From: Eleginops maclovinus
Lineage: Eukaryota > Chordata > Actinopteri > Perciformes > Eleginopidae
Assembly (NCBI RefSeq): GCF_036324505.1
Contig: NC_086361.1
Span: 7,324,328-7,388,327 of the forward strand
Direction: 5' to 3'
Length of the DNA: 64,000 nt
Below are positions 21,968 through 33,620 of the stretch, piece by piece. The number at the start of each line of letters is the position of its first letter. Positions within the stretch are counted from its first letter, which is position 1. Under the pieces are notes generated by a model. That model did not search any database, was not told the DNA's origin, and saw nothing but the letters and a program-made list of their open reading frames with translations. The position numbers and the translations under genes were made by a program.

Positions 21968-24230
21968 ATCGACTGCCACACAAGCAAACCCACCAACATA
22001 ATCTGTTGTCGTTTAACGGAGCATTATTAAACCTCAAACAAGCACAAGAGATCGGATTTATGATCAGATTCTCTTTATTTGCCTATTGCAGTTCAGCTAT
22101 GATCATTCTGTGATTGTGCTTGGTGATAGGAGCAGATTTTTCCCACACGAAGCACCACAAGGGGTTAAACAAAATGTGCTCTTGCTTGTTGTAAATCCAG
22201 CATGATGTGAACCCGCTGCCCTGCTCAGAGTCTCTGGCTCCACAGCGTCACTTGGTGGTGAATCACTGTCTCTGCGACTGCTGTGGAAAGCATTGAAGAT
22301 GCTGTTATTTTGAGGACATTTTTCTGAGAACATGAAGAGCTACACAGTCCACTTTAATTAAATATGCACAAAACCATTGGGAAAATAGGGTAGGAAAACA
22401 AACGTACTGGCGTTCCATCCTCCTAGATTTTGAATTAAATGTGAACATATTGTCCCCTGTCTATAGGGTAATCCTCTTTCTGGTCAACTCATCTCTCTGG
22501 GCCTCATTCTTGGCTCGCTGCTCTCTGGATGAAGCATGAGGGAGAAAGAAAGAGCGTACAGCACGTCCCTCTGCTGCCAGTCACTTCAAACCCTCATACA
22601 ACAGGCTTTGACCTGTGGCTGATTTTGGACCAAAACTGAAAAAGTTGTGTGTTTGGTACCTTTTTTTATGTGCCATTGTAGAATCAAATCCTTTTCATGG
22701 AATTAAAAGACACGAAAACCACTGCTTTTATTGCTAGATATCATAGTAAAGACATCAATACTGTGTTCGTAACATAGCCAATGTGTTACAATGTGCTTAG
22801 ATGGTGCCAAAAGAATGTAATCTAGGCAGTAATAGAACGTCACTATACATGATTTAAAACATAAAACAGATAAAGCAATTGTGCAGTAAATCAAAATTGG
22901 AAGCTGACAAAAACAGCATTAACAAAGCGAATATAGAAGATAAAAAGTAAGATCTAAAATATGTAATATTGTCCTTTAAACAAAACATGTATATAGCTAG
23001 TGTGTAGGCAGGGTTGTGCTTTTCATATTGAATGAAAATAAATATTGCACATTTAGATGGGTGATGTCTGCAAGTATATGAATTATGTTTCAAATAGTGC
23101 ATTTCATAACTTGAAATGAATTAAACAAGTTATTTGATGAGTTTTGCACTGTGAGTTGCTTTTGGAGGTGTAAAAATAAAAACACGATTTGAACAAAGCA
23201 GTAAACCTAAGAAGAAATTCAAATTTAATTTAAAGTTGTATACTTTTACAGACTGCTACTTTACAGTCCTTGTACAAAGAAAAAAAAGAAGAAAACCAAG
23301 TCCATAACAATATTTGATCATACTTTGCTCCACATTCTCAATCACGTTAATCTCCAGAGGTTAGGTAAAATTTGATCAAACCTCCAGTGCGAACGGTCTT
23401 GCTATCATCTTTAGAGTGTTAGCCTTTAGCTCCGCTGCTGCTCTCTGACATGTGACCGTCCTCAGAGAGTAGATGGGCTCTAATCTGCAGATAAAAGTAC
23501 ATGATAATGATTGCACATCTAAATGAGTAATGAAGCCAGTCCTGCAACTTCTGTTTATTGCATCTGAATGGACTGGGAAGCATATTAAACTACACTGGAA
23601 TTTACCAGCTCTCTTCTCTCTCTTTTCTTGTGTTTTACATGCCATTTAAAATAAAACAAATAAAAATGTTTCTGCATGTATACTGCATACATTGATCAGC
23701 AGACAGAGGTAGCTTTACATTCAAACCAAACTTTAATGCCCTTGAGCTGCGCATCCTTTGTCTGTAGCTGAGCTTGACCTCTGACTTTCCACTGACCTTC
23801 AGCCTTTTGGCAATCAACAGCAGCTTTGCAGTTGTGTCTTAAATCTTAGCATCCACATCTGGCACTGTGGAAAAGATCTCTGTGGGCATAAAAATAACTC
23901 AAGGCTTTGGAAAATGTTGGACTTTGGCAGCTCCTGGTGGCGAAATATAAAAAAGACACTGGTTCGAAAATTAAAACATTTATTTTAAAACTAAAGTTAT
24001 TGTGACGCAATAAAATGAATAGTCTGTTTTTTGATTTCCTTTTGTACAGGAGAGATTTATGTGGGAAAAGGAGTTGTACAGTGGGTGTATGTCACACCAC
24101 CTGAAGGCTGTTGGTAGAGCTTAAAGGAAAATGTTTACCAATCTAACTCATCCTCCCTCTCCTTCTCCCCAGCAGGTGGTCGGGCAGTGCCTCAGGACGC
24201 ATCCCCGACATCCTACTACCTGTCCTCCAG

Positions 24231-24433
24231 GACCCTCTGGAACTCCAGCGGCCGCCAATGGCAGCAACGAGGTCATGGTGAACTTTGACCCTGACCCAGC
24301 AGACTTGGCGTTGTCTAGTGTGCCAGGACAGGAGGCGTTTGACCCGCGGCGGCACCGGTTCTCTGACGAAGAGCTCAAGCCTCAGCCAATGATCAAGAAG
24401 GCCCGCAAGATGCTGGTCCCCAATGAACAGAAG
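24231..24433 (+). CDS. dbp: dbp coding exon C: PAR domain
   Basis: The exon codes for [16 protein letters not shown], then [19 protein letters not shown] and [20 protein letters not shown], ending KMLVPNEQK. This is the proline-and-acidic-rich region that defines the PAR-bZIP family and extends the DNA contact of the basic region. FDPRRHRFS is DBP-type. I chose the acceptor at CTGTCCTCCAG (24229-24230) because it joins exon B (phase 1) in frame. A strong NAGNAG acceptor 55-58 bp upstream would shift the frame and reach TGA at 24286-24288. The exon ends in phase 0 at AAG|GTAGTA. Confidence 0.88.
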
Positions 24434-27312
24434 GTAGTACATCTCCCACAATACTTTGCTGTCCTACAGAACCCTTTCTGACGAATTTCATTATATTTTG
24501 CCCCAGAATTTAAGCATACAAACAGTTTCGCTATGGTTTTGCTGGATTATGAAAGACACGTATTTGTGATGGCCAATGAGCAGATTTAGGAGCCTTTCAG
24601 TTTTCAAGGACATGAATAATTTAGGAAAGAATATATACATTTCAAACCAAGTTTACCCAATTTACCAAATTACCCAAAAACACATTTTCAAGTTTCACAT
24701 TTTGTGTACCAAATGCAAGATTAAAAAAGAATATTTGAACGTGTAAGCAAAGATATCTTCTGAGATTGATTTTTTAAAATAATAAGTACATAAAATAAAG
24801 TAAACATTTTAAAGATTCTAGCTAAGCGTCCTGCCACATTCCTTTGTGTTTCAAGATATAGACACTAATTTCACAAAAACGTTTTTTATAGGACTGACTT
24901 CTAGACAGAAATGTATTTGTAATCAAACATTTCTTTCTCTATTACTGCGATAAAAACAACACGAGTCAGAGATAAACTAAGAAATGTTCAATCAAAATCT
25001 TCGCTTAAACATTTTAATCAAAGTATAGAATGGAATTTAAAAAAAAAGAAAGTCAGTGAAAAGAGGTCAAGTTTTCTAACGTATCCAATTTAGATAAAAT
25101 CCCTGAACTTCATCACGATGAAGACCACAGCTCTTATTGATGTAGAAATTGCTGCTGGAGCATGATGCCCTCTAATATTGATGGGTCCTGGCGAGACTCA
25201 TAAAATATTTTGTCTTGCGTTCATTGCACAATAAGCGGAGCTCTGATCGATGGCTCCTGCTCTCATAGCTCAGTGCGGAGCAGCTGCAGCTCCTGAGGCT
25301 TTTCTAATTCATGAACAGATGAAGGCGCTCATCTCGTGTTCAGTCGCAGAAGGTTTTATAAATCATTTGTATGCAGGTTGTCCGGGAAAAATTATCTCTG
25401 ACCAGCGTTAAAGATGGAGCTCGGATTGCTTTGCAGCTCCTCATAAATTAAATTTTAGATTCAGCTCTTTGTTTAATAACATCCCTCAGTTGGAGAAGAA
25501 ATGTCTCCGACCAAAAGATGAAATATATTTCAGGATCATAAAATTGAGGAGCTTTTTTTAATAAACTAATTAAAAAACATATCTCAAACTTTCGAAGCAG
25601 ATAATCCCAGAACCTTTAAAAATGAGCAAGCATGAAATGATTTTGCAGAGCTTCATGGTGGGATGATTTCAACTGTATATCTATACAGTTCGTCTCAGAG
25701 GAGACACTTACAGTTTCGGCCGGCACTGTTTCCATGGGTATTAATCGTTCAGATTGACATCTCGGCTTTCAATTTGGAATCCTATTTTACTCTTGTCCAA
25801 CAATCACAAAACAACAATCATGTGATTTTCAATCTTCCTCTCATGAGACCCTCACCCGACAACAAATTGCTTTCATACCCCAGCGCTGCAGACTTTATTC
25901 GTTCAGTTTAGCACTGACCTAGGACTGCACGGCTGCATTTATTTACACTACTTTCTTTTTATCTCTATTATTTTCAGTCTCACGTACTGATTTGTTTGTG
26001 TTATAGACCTTTTGCTTTTCGTGTCGTGATGGGTCTATTTGTCTATGTGTTAGCTTTTAAGTGTCTGTTATAGTTGTAATATCAAATATATACTTTAACT
26101 TATCAAATATAAGGAGATGTTCCAATATAGGAAAAAAACTGATAAGGAAGAGTCCATTCACTTTGTAGATAAGTACACCCTGCAGTGTATTATTGCTCTT
26201 ATACCATGGCCACCTACTAAAGCAATACTAAACGAAATTCTCAGTATGGTTCAGTAAAATGTAGTGTTTATGGGAGAAAAAAAAGGCCCAAATCATTAAC
26301 AGCAGTATTATACGCTTATCCATTATCCTTCCTTATGTTTAAGATGTTATAACTACATACTGTTGTATGACAAAATATGGCTGATGCACAGTTTCTGTTT
26401 GTGATCAATACAGATAGCTGTTTAAAAACAGACACTCCAAGTGAATAGGGTCAAACATGTAACTAATACACTATGAAACTTTTTAAGTCAAAGCTTAGTC
26501 GAAACTTACTCAATTTATAACTAACATTAAGACTTTTTTTTTTTTATTGCAGGATTTGGGGAATTCTACGTTTGAATTTGCAAATGAGGTATTAGCCTAA
26601 TGCTAACTTTTGTTATAAGGAGAAGGGTTAAGACGCAAACAGACAAAGTGTAGTAAAAAAACAAACCTAAATGTTGATTGTGTTAGGTAGTCAAAATATA
26701 CCAAAATCCTAAACTTGAACAGCACCAAAGTCTTAGCTTTGTCACACATTGCTGCATTTGTCATTTGTAAACAGTGTTAGCATCATGTTTGCAAATGGCG
26801 CTGCTAATATCAAATATGTGTTTTCCTTCGTTGAGAGAACTACACAGTATCAACTTACCTTTTTAGAAAGATCTATAAAGCCACTTTTTCTGAGAGTGCA
26901 TCAAATTGAAATCCTACATTAGCACTGAAGCTATTAAAACATGCTAGGCACTCTATCTTTCAGTTGATAACTTAAGTTTATGGAAGAAACAGCTCATTTG
27001 GCAACATTTCAATTCATTTTGTGCAACTGCAATTGTGATTTTAAGAGTATACGATGTCTGTTTTCAAAGGCCACAGTACAATGACGTTGTTAGTGGCTCT
27101 CGCAATAAGTGATATTGTGATGTTTGTTGTGTTCTGTTGTAGCAACTATTCAACTGTTGTCTCCTTTCCTCTGCCTATTTCGTTTCCTGTCATCCTTTCC
27201 TCTCCCAATATATCTGACCCTCATAACTCATACTGCGTTTTCTTCTTTTTTCTTTCCTCCCTCAACTATCCTCCCCACACATCACAACATACCACACCGC
27301 CGCCGATGATAG
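24434..27312 (+). other. dbp: dbp intron between PAR and bZIP exons
   Basis: A 2.9 kb AT-rich intron. A less AT-biased block at about 25130-25460 may be conserved. A short segment at 26553-26588 with excellent flanking splice signals is described separately. The acceptor before exon D (CCGATGATAG) has a poor adjacent pyrimidine tract, with the CT-rich stretch about 30 bp further upstream. Confidence 0.7.
26553..26588 (+). other. dbp: Candidate 36-nt in-frame microexon
   Basis: A long T tract and TTGCAG precede GATTTGGGG, and a GAG|GTATTA donor follows after exactly 36 nt. Both flanking dbp exons join in phase 0, and the 12 codons (DLGNSTFEFANE) contain no stop. Inclusion would insert 12 residues between the PAR domain and the basic region. 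Splice-site quality and frame are seen; use as an exon is speculative. Confidence 0.2.
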
Positions 27313-27528
27313 GACGACAAGTACTGGAGCCGGCGCGTCAAGAACAATGAGGCGGCAAAGCGCTCGAGGGACGCCCGGCGGCTGAAGGAGAACCAGATCT
27401 CGGTGCGCGCCGCCTTCCTGGAGCGGGAAAACGGTGTACTTCGCCAGGAGGTGGCCGACATGAGGAAAGAGCTGGGCCGCTGCAGGAACATCATCAACAA
27501 GTACGAAAGTCGACACGGAGACTTGTGA
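27313..27528 (+). CDS. dbp: dbp terminal coding exon D: bZIP domain
   Basis: The last coding exon gives 71 residues and TGA at 27526-27528. It begins [20 protein letters not shown], the basic region with the invariant Asn and Arg (NNEAAKRSR). It continues [20 protein letters not shown] and the leucine-zipper heptads ([19 protein letters not shown]), and ends [38 protein letters not shown] wording separates DBP from HLF (NMAAKR, IAIRASFLE). The RKELG..KN-like zipper is shared with HLF, as expected if fish dbp keeps ancestral residues. The protein binds RTTAYGTAAY D-boxes as homo- or heterodimers within the PAR family and acts in the nucleus as a circadian output activator. dbp is favoured, but an hlf/tef-like paralogue is not excluded. 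Confidence 0.92.
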   Translation, partial: DDKYWSRRVKNNEAAKRSRDARRLKENQISVRAAFLERENGVLRQEVADMRKELGRCRNIINKYESRHGDL

Positions 27529-28694
27529 GGCGGCGGCGGAGGAAGAAAAAGAAGACGTCGAAGGAGATAGGGGCGTGGGGGGGGGGAGGATGAAATGAGA
27601 AAAGGGTACAAGGCAAACCCAACAACAGCAGCACTTTAGTTGAAGTGGCGAGGGAGGCGGCCGACGTAGATCTGCACTAAGCGCTGTGCGACACCCGGCG
27701 CAAACACGAAACGTGTGTGCACGCTGTGCTTCAGGATGTCACGAACAGGAAAGCACAGCAACGCCATCTTTTCTAGTTTGACTCCTTTTTTTTGAACGTG
27801 ATGCTTCGCTGGATTCCACTCTACGTACTGTATCACCGCGTGTCACCTCGGCAGCTTACGTCACCCTCGGTGCTGTGCTTACACCCGGTGTCGCACAGCA
27901 TTTTTGCAGGTAGTGCGTCCCGGCTGCTACTTCGGCCAGTTCAAACAGGGTGTTGAATTCACATTATGCCAGTGAAATCTCACGTTATAAGCTCAAGGCA
28001 CGGATACAAGCCAGGAGAGGTCAGATGTGTAATTTTTTTCTATAAATAGGACAAAAGAACATGTATATTTTTGAAGTCGGCAGGAAAGCAAGACTAGTCC
28101 AGCAAAGAGGATGAGGTGCAGGGTTTTCGTCCATAACCGCAAAAGAGATTTTGACATAGGATTATTGTATATTTTTCTATTAGCAAAGATAGTCAGGAGG
28201 AGGATTTTGGAGATAATCTTTTGTATATTTTATATATGGGCGGGGAGGGGCTTAGCTGGACAGTCACGGGGCCACAAAAAACGCTTTTCCTCCCAGCTGT
28301 TTATCGCAAAACAACAGATAATCTATTTTCGATTTCACTGAGCTGGTTAGGCGTGGGAGTAACAGAGAATGTATCACGGTTGAATCAGGTATTTCACTTG
28401 CTGCGAGAAGAGGCGGGGTATCTTAGTAACGATTGTTCTCGGCGGGGGCAGTTTGGGCGATGGCAGGGGGAAGACGGTGAAACAAAAATTGTACAGTTTT
28501 AAGACATTTTTGTGTTCGTTTGTTTCCTTTGTGGGCTCGTTAAAACACTTGATTTGTTATCTTCTATTTGATTCCGTGTCTGATTCTTTTAAATAGTCGC
28601 AGGGCTTTTATTTTTGAAGGAAAAGGAGAAAAAGAGAGAGGAAAACAGGAAGTAATTAGCCATCAGAACAGCTGGATGTGAGCAGATGTTTGAA

Positions 28695-28700
28695 AATAAA
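28695..28700 (+). terminator. dbp: Candidate proximal poly(A) signal AATAAA
   Basis: AATAAA about 1.17 kb after the dbp stop, with a TTTGCTTTTAGTTTGGTGTC-like downstream element. Confidence 0.4.
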
Positions 28701-29019
28701 AAAGGTGAGAATTTCGCTGGCAGGTTTGCTTTTAGTTTGGTGTCTTGCTCGCACACGAACACAAACTCAGAGTGACAGACAACAATAACACAACAGTCTT
28801 TCTCTGTTTACTCCTTGATTTGTCCAGGATGTGCAAAAATGAAATACTAACTGGTTTAGGGTTGATTTGCCCAGATTGAACAGTGACTGAGACATTCAGC
28901 ATGCAGACACACAACAAACACCCGGACACACACAGTCCTTACCCAGGTTTGAACCCTTGTTGTTGTTGTTGATGTTGTAATGGACTTCTATGGTGCTGAT
29001 CTGATCTGATCCTTCACCT

Positions 29020-29020
<1 letters not shown>

Positions 29021-29106
<86 letters not shown>
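29021..29106. repeat. (CA)n microsatellite in 3' UTR region
   Basis: A pure AC array of 86 bp. Confidence 0.98.
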
Positions 29107-29108
<2 letters not shown>

Positions 29109-30373
29109 ACATAAATCCTAATTACACACATGCAAACACCTCCACCATTTCAAACACAGTACTGAACTGCCTATACCCTTTCTTTGTCTTTTATTCCTTC
29201 ATTTTAGTTAATTTTTTTTCTTGCTTTTGTTGCATATTGTATCGATAAATCGTATATAGATTTACACACAAACACTTGTCTATACCTCTCCTTCAGACTT
29301 TACCCAATGAGATACAAGACATGCACCCTACTGCTACTGTACCATACAACTGTACTATTGAATATGAAACTATTCTCTCACTAGATATAAATATATATAT
29401 GTATATGATATATGCTTGAATTATGTGATTATAGTTGTAATATACATAATTGAATATATTACAGAAAATCCCAATGGAATCATTTTGTCAGTTTTTCTCA
29501 GGTGTTTTTGTCTGAGGTATTAAATACACATATTAAAAAAAACACAAAAAAAGTCTTGGATCACAGAGTTTGTGGTTTGATTGATTTTGTTTGCCGGGGG
29601 GATTATATTTGATTTTTGTTTGTGGAAAGCATTTCCAAGCTGTTTGGTTTCATTGTTATGATTCAGTTGAACGGGCTGTTCGATAGAAAACTTTCCCCGA
29701 AGACGAAGACCAACTGGCCGTTCATTAAGCCCCACCCCCTTAAGTCACTGTTGCTATGTGTTCAGTTCTAAAGCTTCACAAACACATTTCATCATGACAA
29801 CCTTAGCTTTAGCTAGCTAGCTAACATCTCTTCAATCACTCTGATCTCATTGAAGGAAGCCCAGCCACTATTGTGATATTGGATTCGTTTTTAGAGATAA
29901 CAAAGCTAGTTTATTTTTCATAACGGGTTAGCGTGTAAGTTGTAGCTACCCAGCTAAGTCTAAGTTTAAGTATGTAGGACATTTTCCAAATGGTCTTAAA
30001 TATGCATTTAAGGGTATCTCTTTTACTTTAGCGTGATGCACACCTCTTAACATGCTAAGAAATCCAAAACCGATCGATAAGCAATGATTGGACAGTCAAT
30101 CTTTGGGGGAGGGGTTTACTGAATGGTCAATTTAAAGCTTTTGTGTCTTTGCTTAGAGTTGGCGACTAATTGAAATTGTTTTTCCCTATTATCTGATATA
30201 AAGCCAGAGTTGCTAGTATTATGATTGCTTGATTGTTTTATTCAGGGGAAGCTGTGATTTGCTTCTCACCTAAATCCCTTTTTGATTTCCAAGAACAACT
30301 TTTACTTGATTTCCCATGAGCCTGTTTGCTGTTGAAACCTTCAACAGAGACTTAACTGAACCCCAGGTGTATT

Positions 30374-30392
30374 GTATTATGGGAGCTGTAGT
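30374..30392 (-). promoter_or_regulatory. ZNF143 (SBS)-like motif, minus strand
   Basis: Read on the minus strand this is ACTACAGCTCCCATAATAC, close to ACTACAnnTCCCAnnATGC. A second motif in the opposite orientation lies at 30868-30887. Confidence 0.35.
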
Positions 30393-30702
30393 TCTATCCT
30401 TGATATAAATATATATATATTTTGTTTTGTTTTGTTTACTTCAGTATTTTCTTTTTGGGAATATGTTTCAACCTGATCCACAGACACAAACGTTTGAATA
30501 TAATCCCTTGAAAAAAAGTCTCTGAGCTTCTTACACTTCCATCCGTTGATGGAAGAAGAAAGCCATGTGTTTTTTCTTTTTGATATCTGGGATTTTTGGA
30601 TTTCTCACAGACATTTTAGAAACTTTTTGACAGTGCTATTTTTCTATGTAATTGTGTTGTTGAGCGTGTTGCAACTTATTTTGGTGGTCGAGGCCTACTT
30701 TT

Positions 30703-30708
30703 CACGTG
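30703..30708. promoter_or_regulatory. E-box CACGTG near 3' UTR end
   Basis: Canonical E-box, followed 6-14 bp later by ATTACGTAC, a near match to a PAR-bZIP/E4BP4 D-box. The pairing is suggestive only. Confidence 0.25.
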
Positions 30709-30760
30709 GTGGCAATTACGTACGATAAAACACAGCATTGCGGGTAATAATGACATCAAT

Positions 30761-30790
30761 GATAATAATGATAATAATAATAATAATAAT
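30761..30790. repeat. (TAA)n/(GATAAT)n microsatellite
   Basis: A short trinucleotide array of GATAATAAT and TAATAATAAT units. Confidence 0.9.
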
Positions 30791-30867
30791 GTACACAGCC
30801 TTGTTATTTCTCCTTCAATTTTGTGGATTACCAGCTATCTTCTCCATGTTGTGACTGACTGTTATGA

Positions 30868-30887
30868 ACTACAAGTCCCATGAGTGC
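30868..30887 (+). promoter_or_regulatory. ZNF143 (SBS)-like motif, plus strand
   Basis: ACTACAAGTCCCATGAGTGC closely resembles the ZNF143/STAF site. It is 92 bp before the distal poly(A) signal. Confidence 0.35.
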
Positions 30888-30959
30888 AACACTACCCTGA
30901 CTCCTCACCCATATTGTGTGCTGTCCACAGGGATGATGGCGTTTTTCCCTCCAAACACC

Positions 30960-30965
30960 AATAAA
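30960..30965 (+). terminator. dbp: Candidate distal poly(A) signal AATAAA
   Basis: AATAAA followed by TTTTTCTGGTGTCTTGCTAT-type GU-rich sequence within about 50 bp. It is the best poly(A) signal downstream of dbp on the + strand. Confidence 0.55.
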
Positions 30966-30985
30966 GGCTTATCCTTACTCACTGA

Positions 30986-31900
30986 CAGAGTTTTTCTGGT
31001 GTCTTGCTATGTGTTATGAAAATGTAAACAAAATGTTGTGGCAACCACCACATGATAGATGCTAATGCGTGAAGTGCAATTTCCTGCTATTCTTTGAATG
31101 GCCACTAGGAAGTGGGTATATTCAGTCAGCCAGTCAAGAACCCCAATATAAAACCAAATCAACAATGAGTGATTCTGTTGGTAAATCTCTTCATGATAGA
31201 CACAAACACTAAATGAGGTTTGTTTTGATTCAATTCCAAATTTGATGGATCAATTTCATCCATACCCTTTCAGAACAGCAGCGAAATATGACTATTGATC
31301 ATAAAATGTTGTTCGGCTTGGCTTTCCAAGGAAATTCTCTCTAATCTTGAATTGAGGTCAGGTCAGTGAGGATTCATATTGATCTTTTTTAATCGGTATC
31401 TTTATTGGCATCTACGCCTATCACAGTCAGCCATGGTTGCTGCCTGTTTATCCCTTCTCTGCCAAAACCATTGCCAAAATGGGAATAATCTGGCTCCAAA
31501 CAGCTAGGTGTAGGATGGCAAATAGGAACCAAAAGACAGGTGAGGGTACTGCCTTGCAATTTAAGAAATATATGAACGATGGAGCATTTACAGTTTCATT
31601 TTAAGTTCCATTTATAATTATGCACATTTTTTATTTACAATGTTTTAAATTGTGTCCCCTTCTGCCTGTATTTGAGAGATTCTGAATGATATAATAAATC
31701 TTTAACAGTACAACAGCAGGCCATTGGGAGGCACTCGGACCCTTCCGACAGCTTCAGATATCATGCACAAAGTGTGTTTTTTTTTGTATCTCATTTTGTC
31801 CATGTGCAGTTACATGTGTCTGCATGGGTGCATGTCCTAATGTGTGTTTCCATGACTACTGCTATGAATTGAAGGTCCCCTGGACCGATTAGACAGCAAA
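30986..31900. other. Intergenic, nothing recognised
   Basis: AT-rich sequence after the inferred end of dbp. Nothing was recognised. Confidence 0.5.
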
Positions 31901-31914
31901 GCCCCTCAACCTCG

Positions 31915-31924
31915 GTTATGTAAC
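31915..31924. promoter_or_regulatory. Perfect PAR-bZIP D-box (GTTATGTAAC)
   Basis: The decamer fits RTTAYGTAAY, the binding site of DBP/TEF/HLF and of the repressor NFIL3. It lies about 0.95 kb beyond the inferred end of dbp, next to a GC-rich patch. Binding is inferred from the motif. Confidence 0.45.
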
Positions 31925-32170
31925 ACACACCATCCCGGTCTGTGGGTGTGGGGGAGTGGATCGCCTCACCACCTGTATGTGGTGGGTTGTTTCAGCTGTT
32001 GGGCGATGTCTGCGTCACTGGCTCCCCCTCGTCACACCGCAGACCATCTGCCCAAGCTGGTGCCGACGGTCCGAGCCAAAGCATGCTACATCGGCCCGGT
32101 CTGTGCCACACTGTGCCGAGCTGCTCCAGGTGGTGCCAGGCCCTGAACCCCTGCTGCTGACGTTATTTAG
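31925..32170. other. GC-rich patch, unknown role
   Basis: About 245 bp of markedly GC-rich sequence, open in three + frames, that contains CATCGGCCCGGTCTGTGCC and several GCTGCTCC/GGTGGTGCC words. No domain is recognisable in any frame. It may be a regulatory island, a diverged repeat, or part of an unseen transcript. Confidence 0.3.
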
Positions 32171-33352
32171 TTGGTGATAGAGGGAGTCCCACAGAACAAG
32201 GCTTTAAAATCAGATACATCTTTCAGCTTTAGATTTTTCCTAATATATCCAGCTGCTTTTTTTTGGTTGACTAGCTTTTTCAAGCCGTCAGTCTTGTTGT
32301 TGGGGCCAGTTCTGTATCACTTTTTCTATCCTAAAAGTTACCAACACCACAGGACACACTGCATTTGTTCCCCAACAACCTGTTTATATATAGCTAGCAA
32401 AAAAGCTACTGCTTGCCTGGGTAAACCAAGATACATCATAATCCCATTTTGAACTATAAACCCCAATATAAGTGCTGTGATAATGGCAGGACAAAACAAC
32501 CTGTAGGTAGGCACTGATGGAGAGTATATTTCTAGGGCTTTTATTAGGAAAGGTAAGAGTTAGAGCTGTAATATGTTGCGCTTTATTTTATAAACTTCAT
32601 AAGTATAGATGCAACTAGAGCACCATTCTCTTCCTTTGTGCCCCTAATTGAGCCTTTATTTTCGCAGAAGATGGGGACCCGTAGGCAGGCAGAATAGCTA
32701 ATAAGGAGCCAATCTAAATGCTGATGGTGTCATTATTTGTCAGCCATTACATTTTGTAATTACCATGCGCCTCATAGTGATAAATTAACAAGCAAATAAT
32801 CTTTTGTATACATAGATTGACACATAAAAGTTTGGTCTTTATTCTTCTAAGTTCCGTTATGGTTTATATCATTGCTCCTGTAAACTATTAATTCAATCTG
32901 CTTATCACAAATAAAAGGATATAGAAAAGGGTGATCTCGTTTAAATTGTTTACCCAAAATGCTGCTGTATGTCAAGGATTTCAGAAGCCCGGGTATTTAA
33001 TCTGTTATTATGTGTACACTTCCTTTTTCCGAGGTAAACAAATACCTATTTCATTGACATCAAATTTTGTTGAATACAATTTCATTAATATTTCCTGTAT
33101 TGTTGAAGAACTTTGTGTGTGTGTGAGTGTTACACAATGACACAATGGAGACACAATGGAAAGTAGTAATCTAACAAAAGAGCAATTACTGGAGGAACGA
33201 AAGGGAGATATAGTGTCAGGGAGCAAAAGTGAGAAGCATGCTGTGTATACATGTGGTGAATTCACGCTACCATGAAAGTGTGTCCACCATGAGAATTGGG
33301 TGAAAGGTGAGTACACTGTTCCACCTAGGGTCTCAATGGGAACCAGATGACT

Positions 33353-33353
<1 letters not shown>
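32171..33353. other. Intergenic, nothing recognised
   Basis: AT-rich, non-coding, with no recognisable repeats. Confidence 0.5.

Positions 33354-33427
<74 letters not shown>
33354..33427. repeat. (CA)n microsatellite
   Basis: A 74-bp AC array. It is followed after a T-rich spacer by a short TG array (33434-33449), giving a potential hairpin. Confidence 0.98.
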
Positions 33428-33429
<2 letters not shown>

Positions 33430-33620
33430 TTTATGTGTGTGTGTGTGTGCATGTGTCTGTAGTGACCTCCCTCCAATTATAAGAAATGCCTTCCCTCTAA
33501 ATGCATTTTCCCCACCATGAGAGGGAAGTTTCATCATCAGGGTCGATGGATCTATGATGCAGGTGGAAGCTGCAGAGCCTCCTGGTGGTCAACCGTGACA
33601 ATGCATTAAATGAGAAACTA

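Larger units (their letters stand above)
17131..24230 (+). other. dbp: Large dbp intron, last part
   Basis: Mostly unremarkable AT-rich sequence. It includes a palindromic GATAAATTATCAGCCGATAA patch at about 17150 (transposon-like wording), a (GATGAT)n patch near 17897, an E-box at 18064, a ZNF143-like motif at 18001, an A22 run at 21513 and a G16 run at 21952. Moderately GC-rich unique stretches near 18900-19190 and 22480-22640 may be conserved elements. No exon was recognised before 24231. A NAGNAG acceptor at 24171-24175 is a decoy or alternative site. Confidence 0.6.
27529..30985 (+). other. dbp: Probable dbp 3' UTR
   Basis: From the stop codon the sequence runs without another gene to AATAAA at 30960-30965, which is followed 25-50 bp later by a GT-rich region typical of cleavage sites. 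An earlier AATAAA at 28695-28700, also with T/G-rich downstream sequence, could give a shorter 3' UTR. A (CA)n array (29021-29106) and a (TAA)n patch (about 30761-30790) lie inside the longer form. The extent is inferred; no transcript data were available. Confidence 0.5.

Noticed and set aside
24131..24230. Upstream extension of the PAR exon to 24131 or to the CAGCAG acceptor at 24171
   Set aside because: The joined frame from exon B (phase 1) would be wrong and stop at 24286. The acceptor at 24229-24230 gives consistent phases.
31942..32177. Protein-coding exon in the GC-rich patch
   Set aside because: All three + frames are open because of composition. None shows a domain, start context or splice sites that decide between them.
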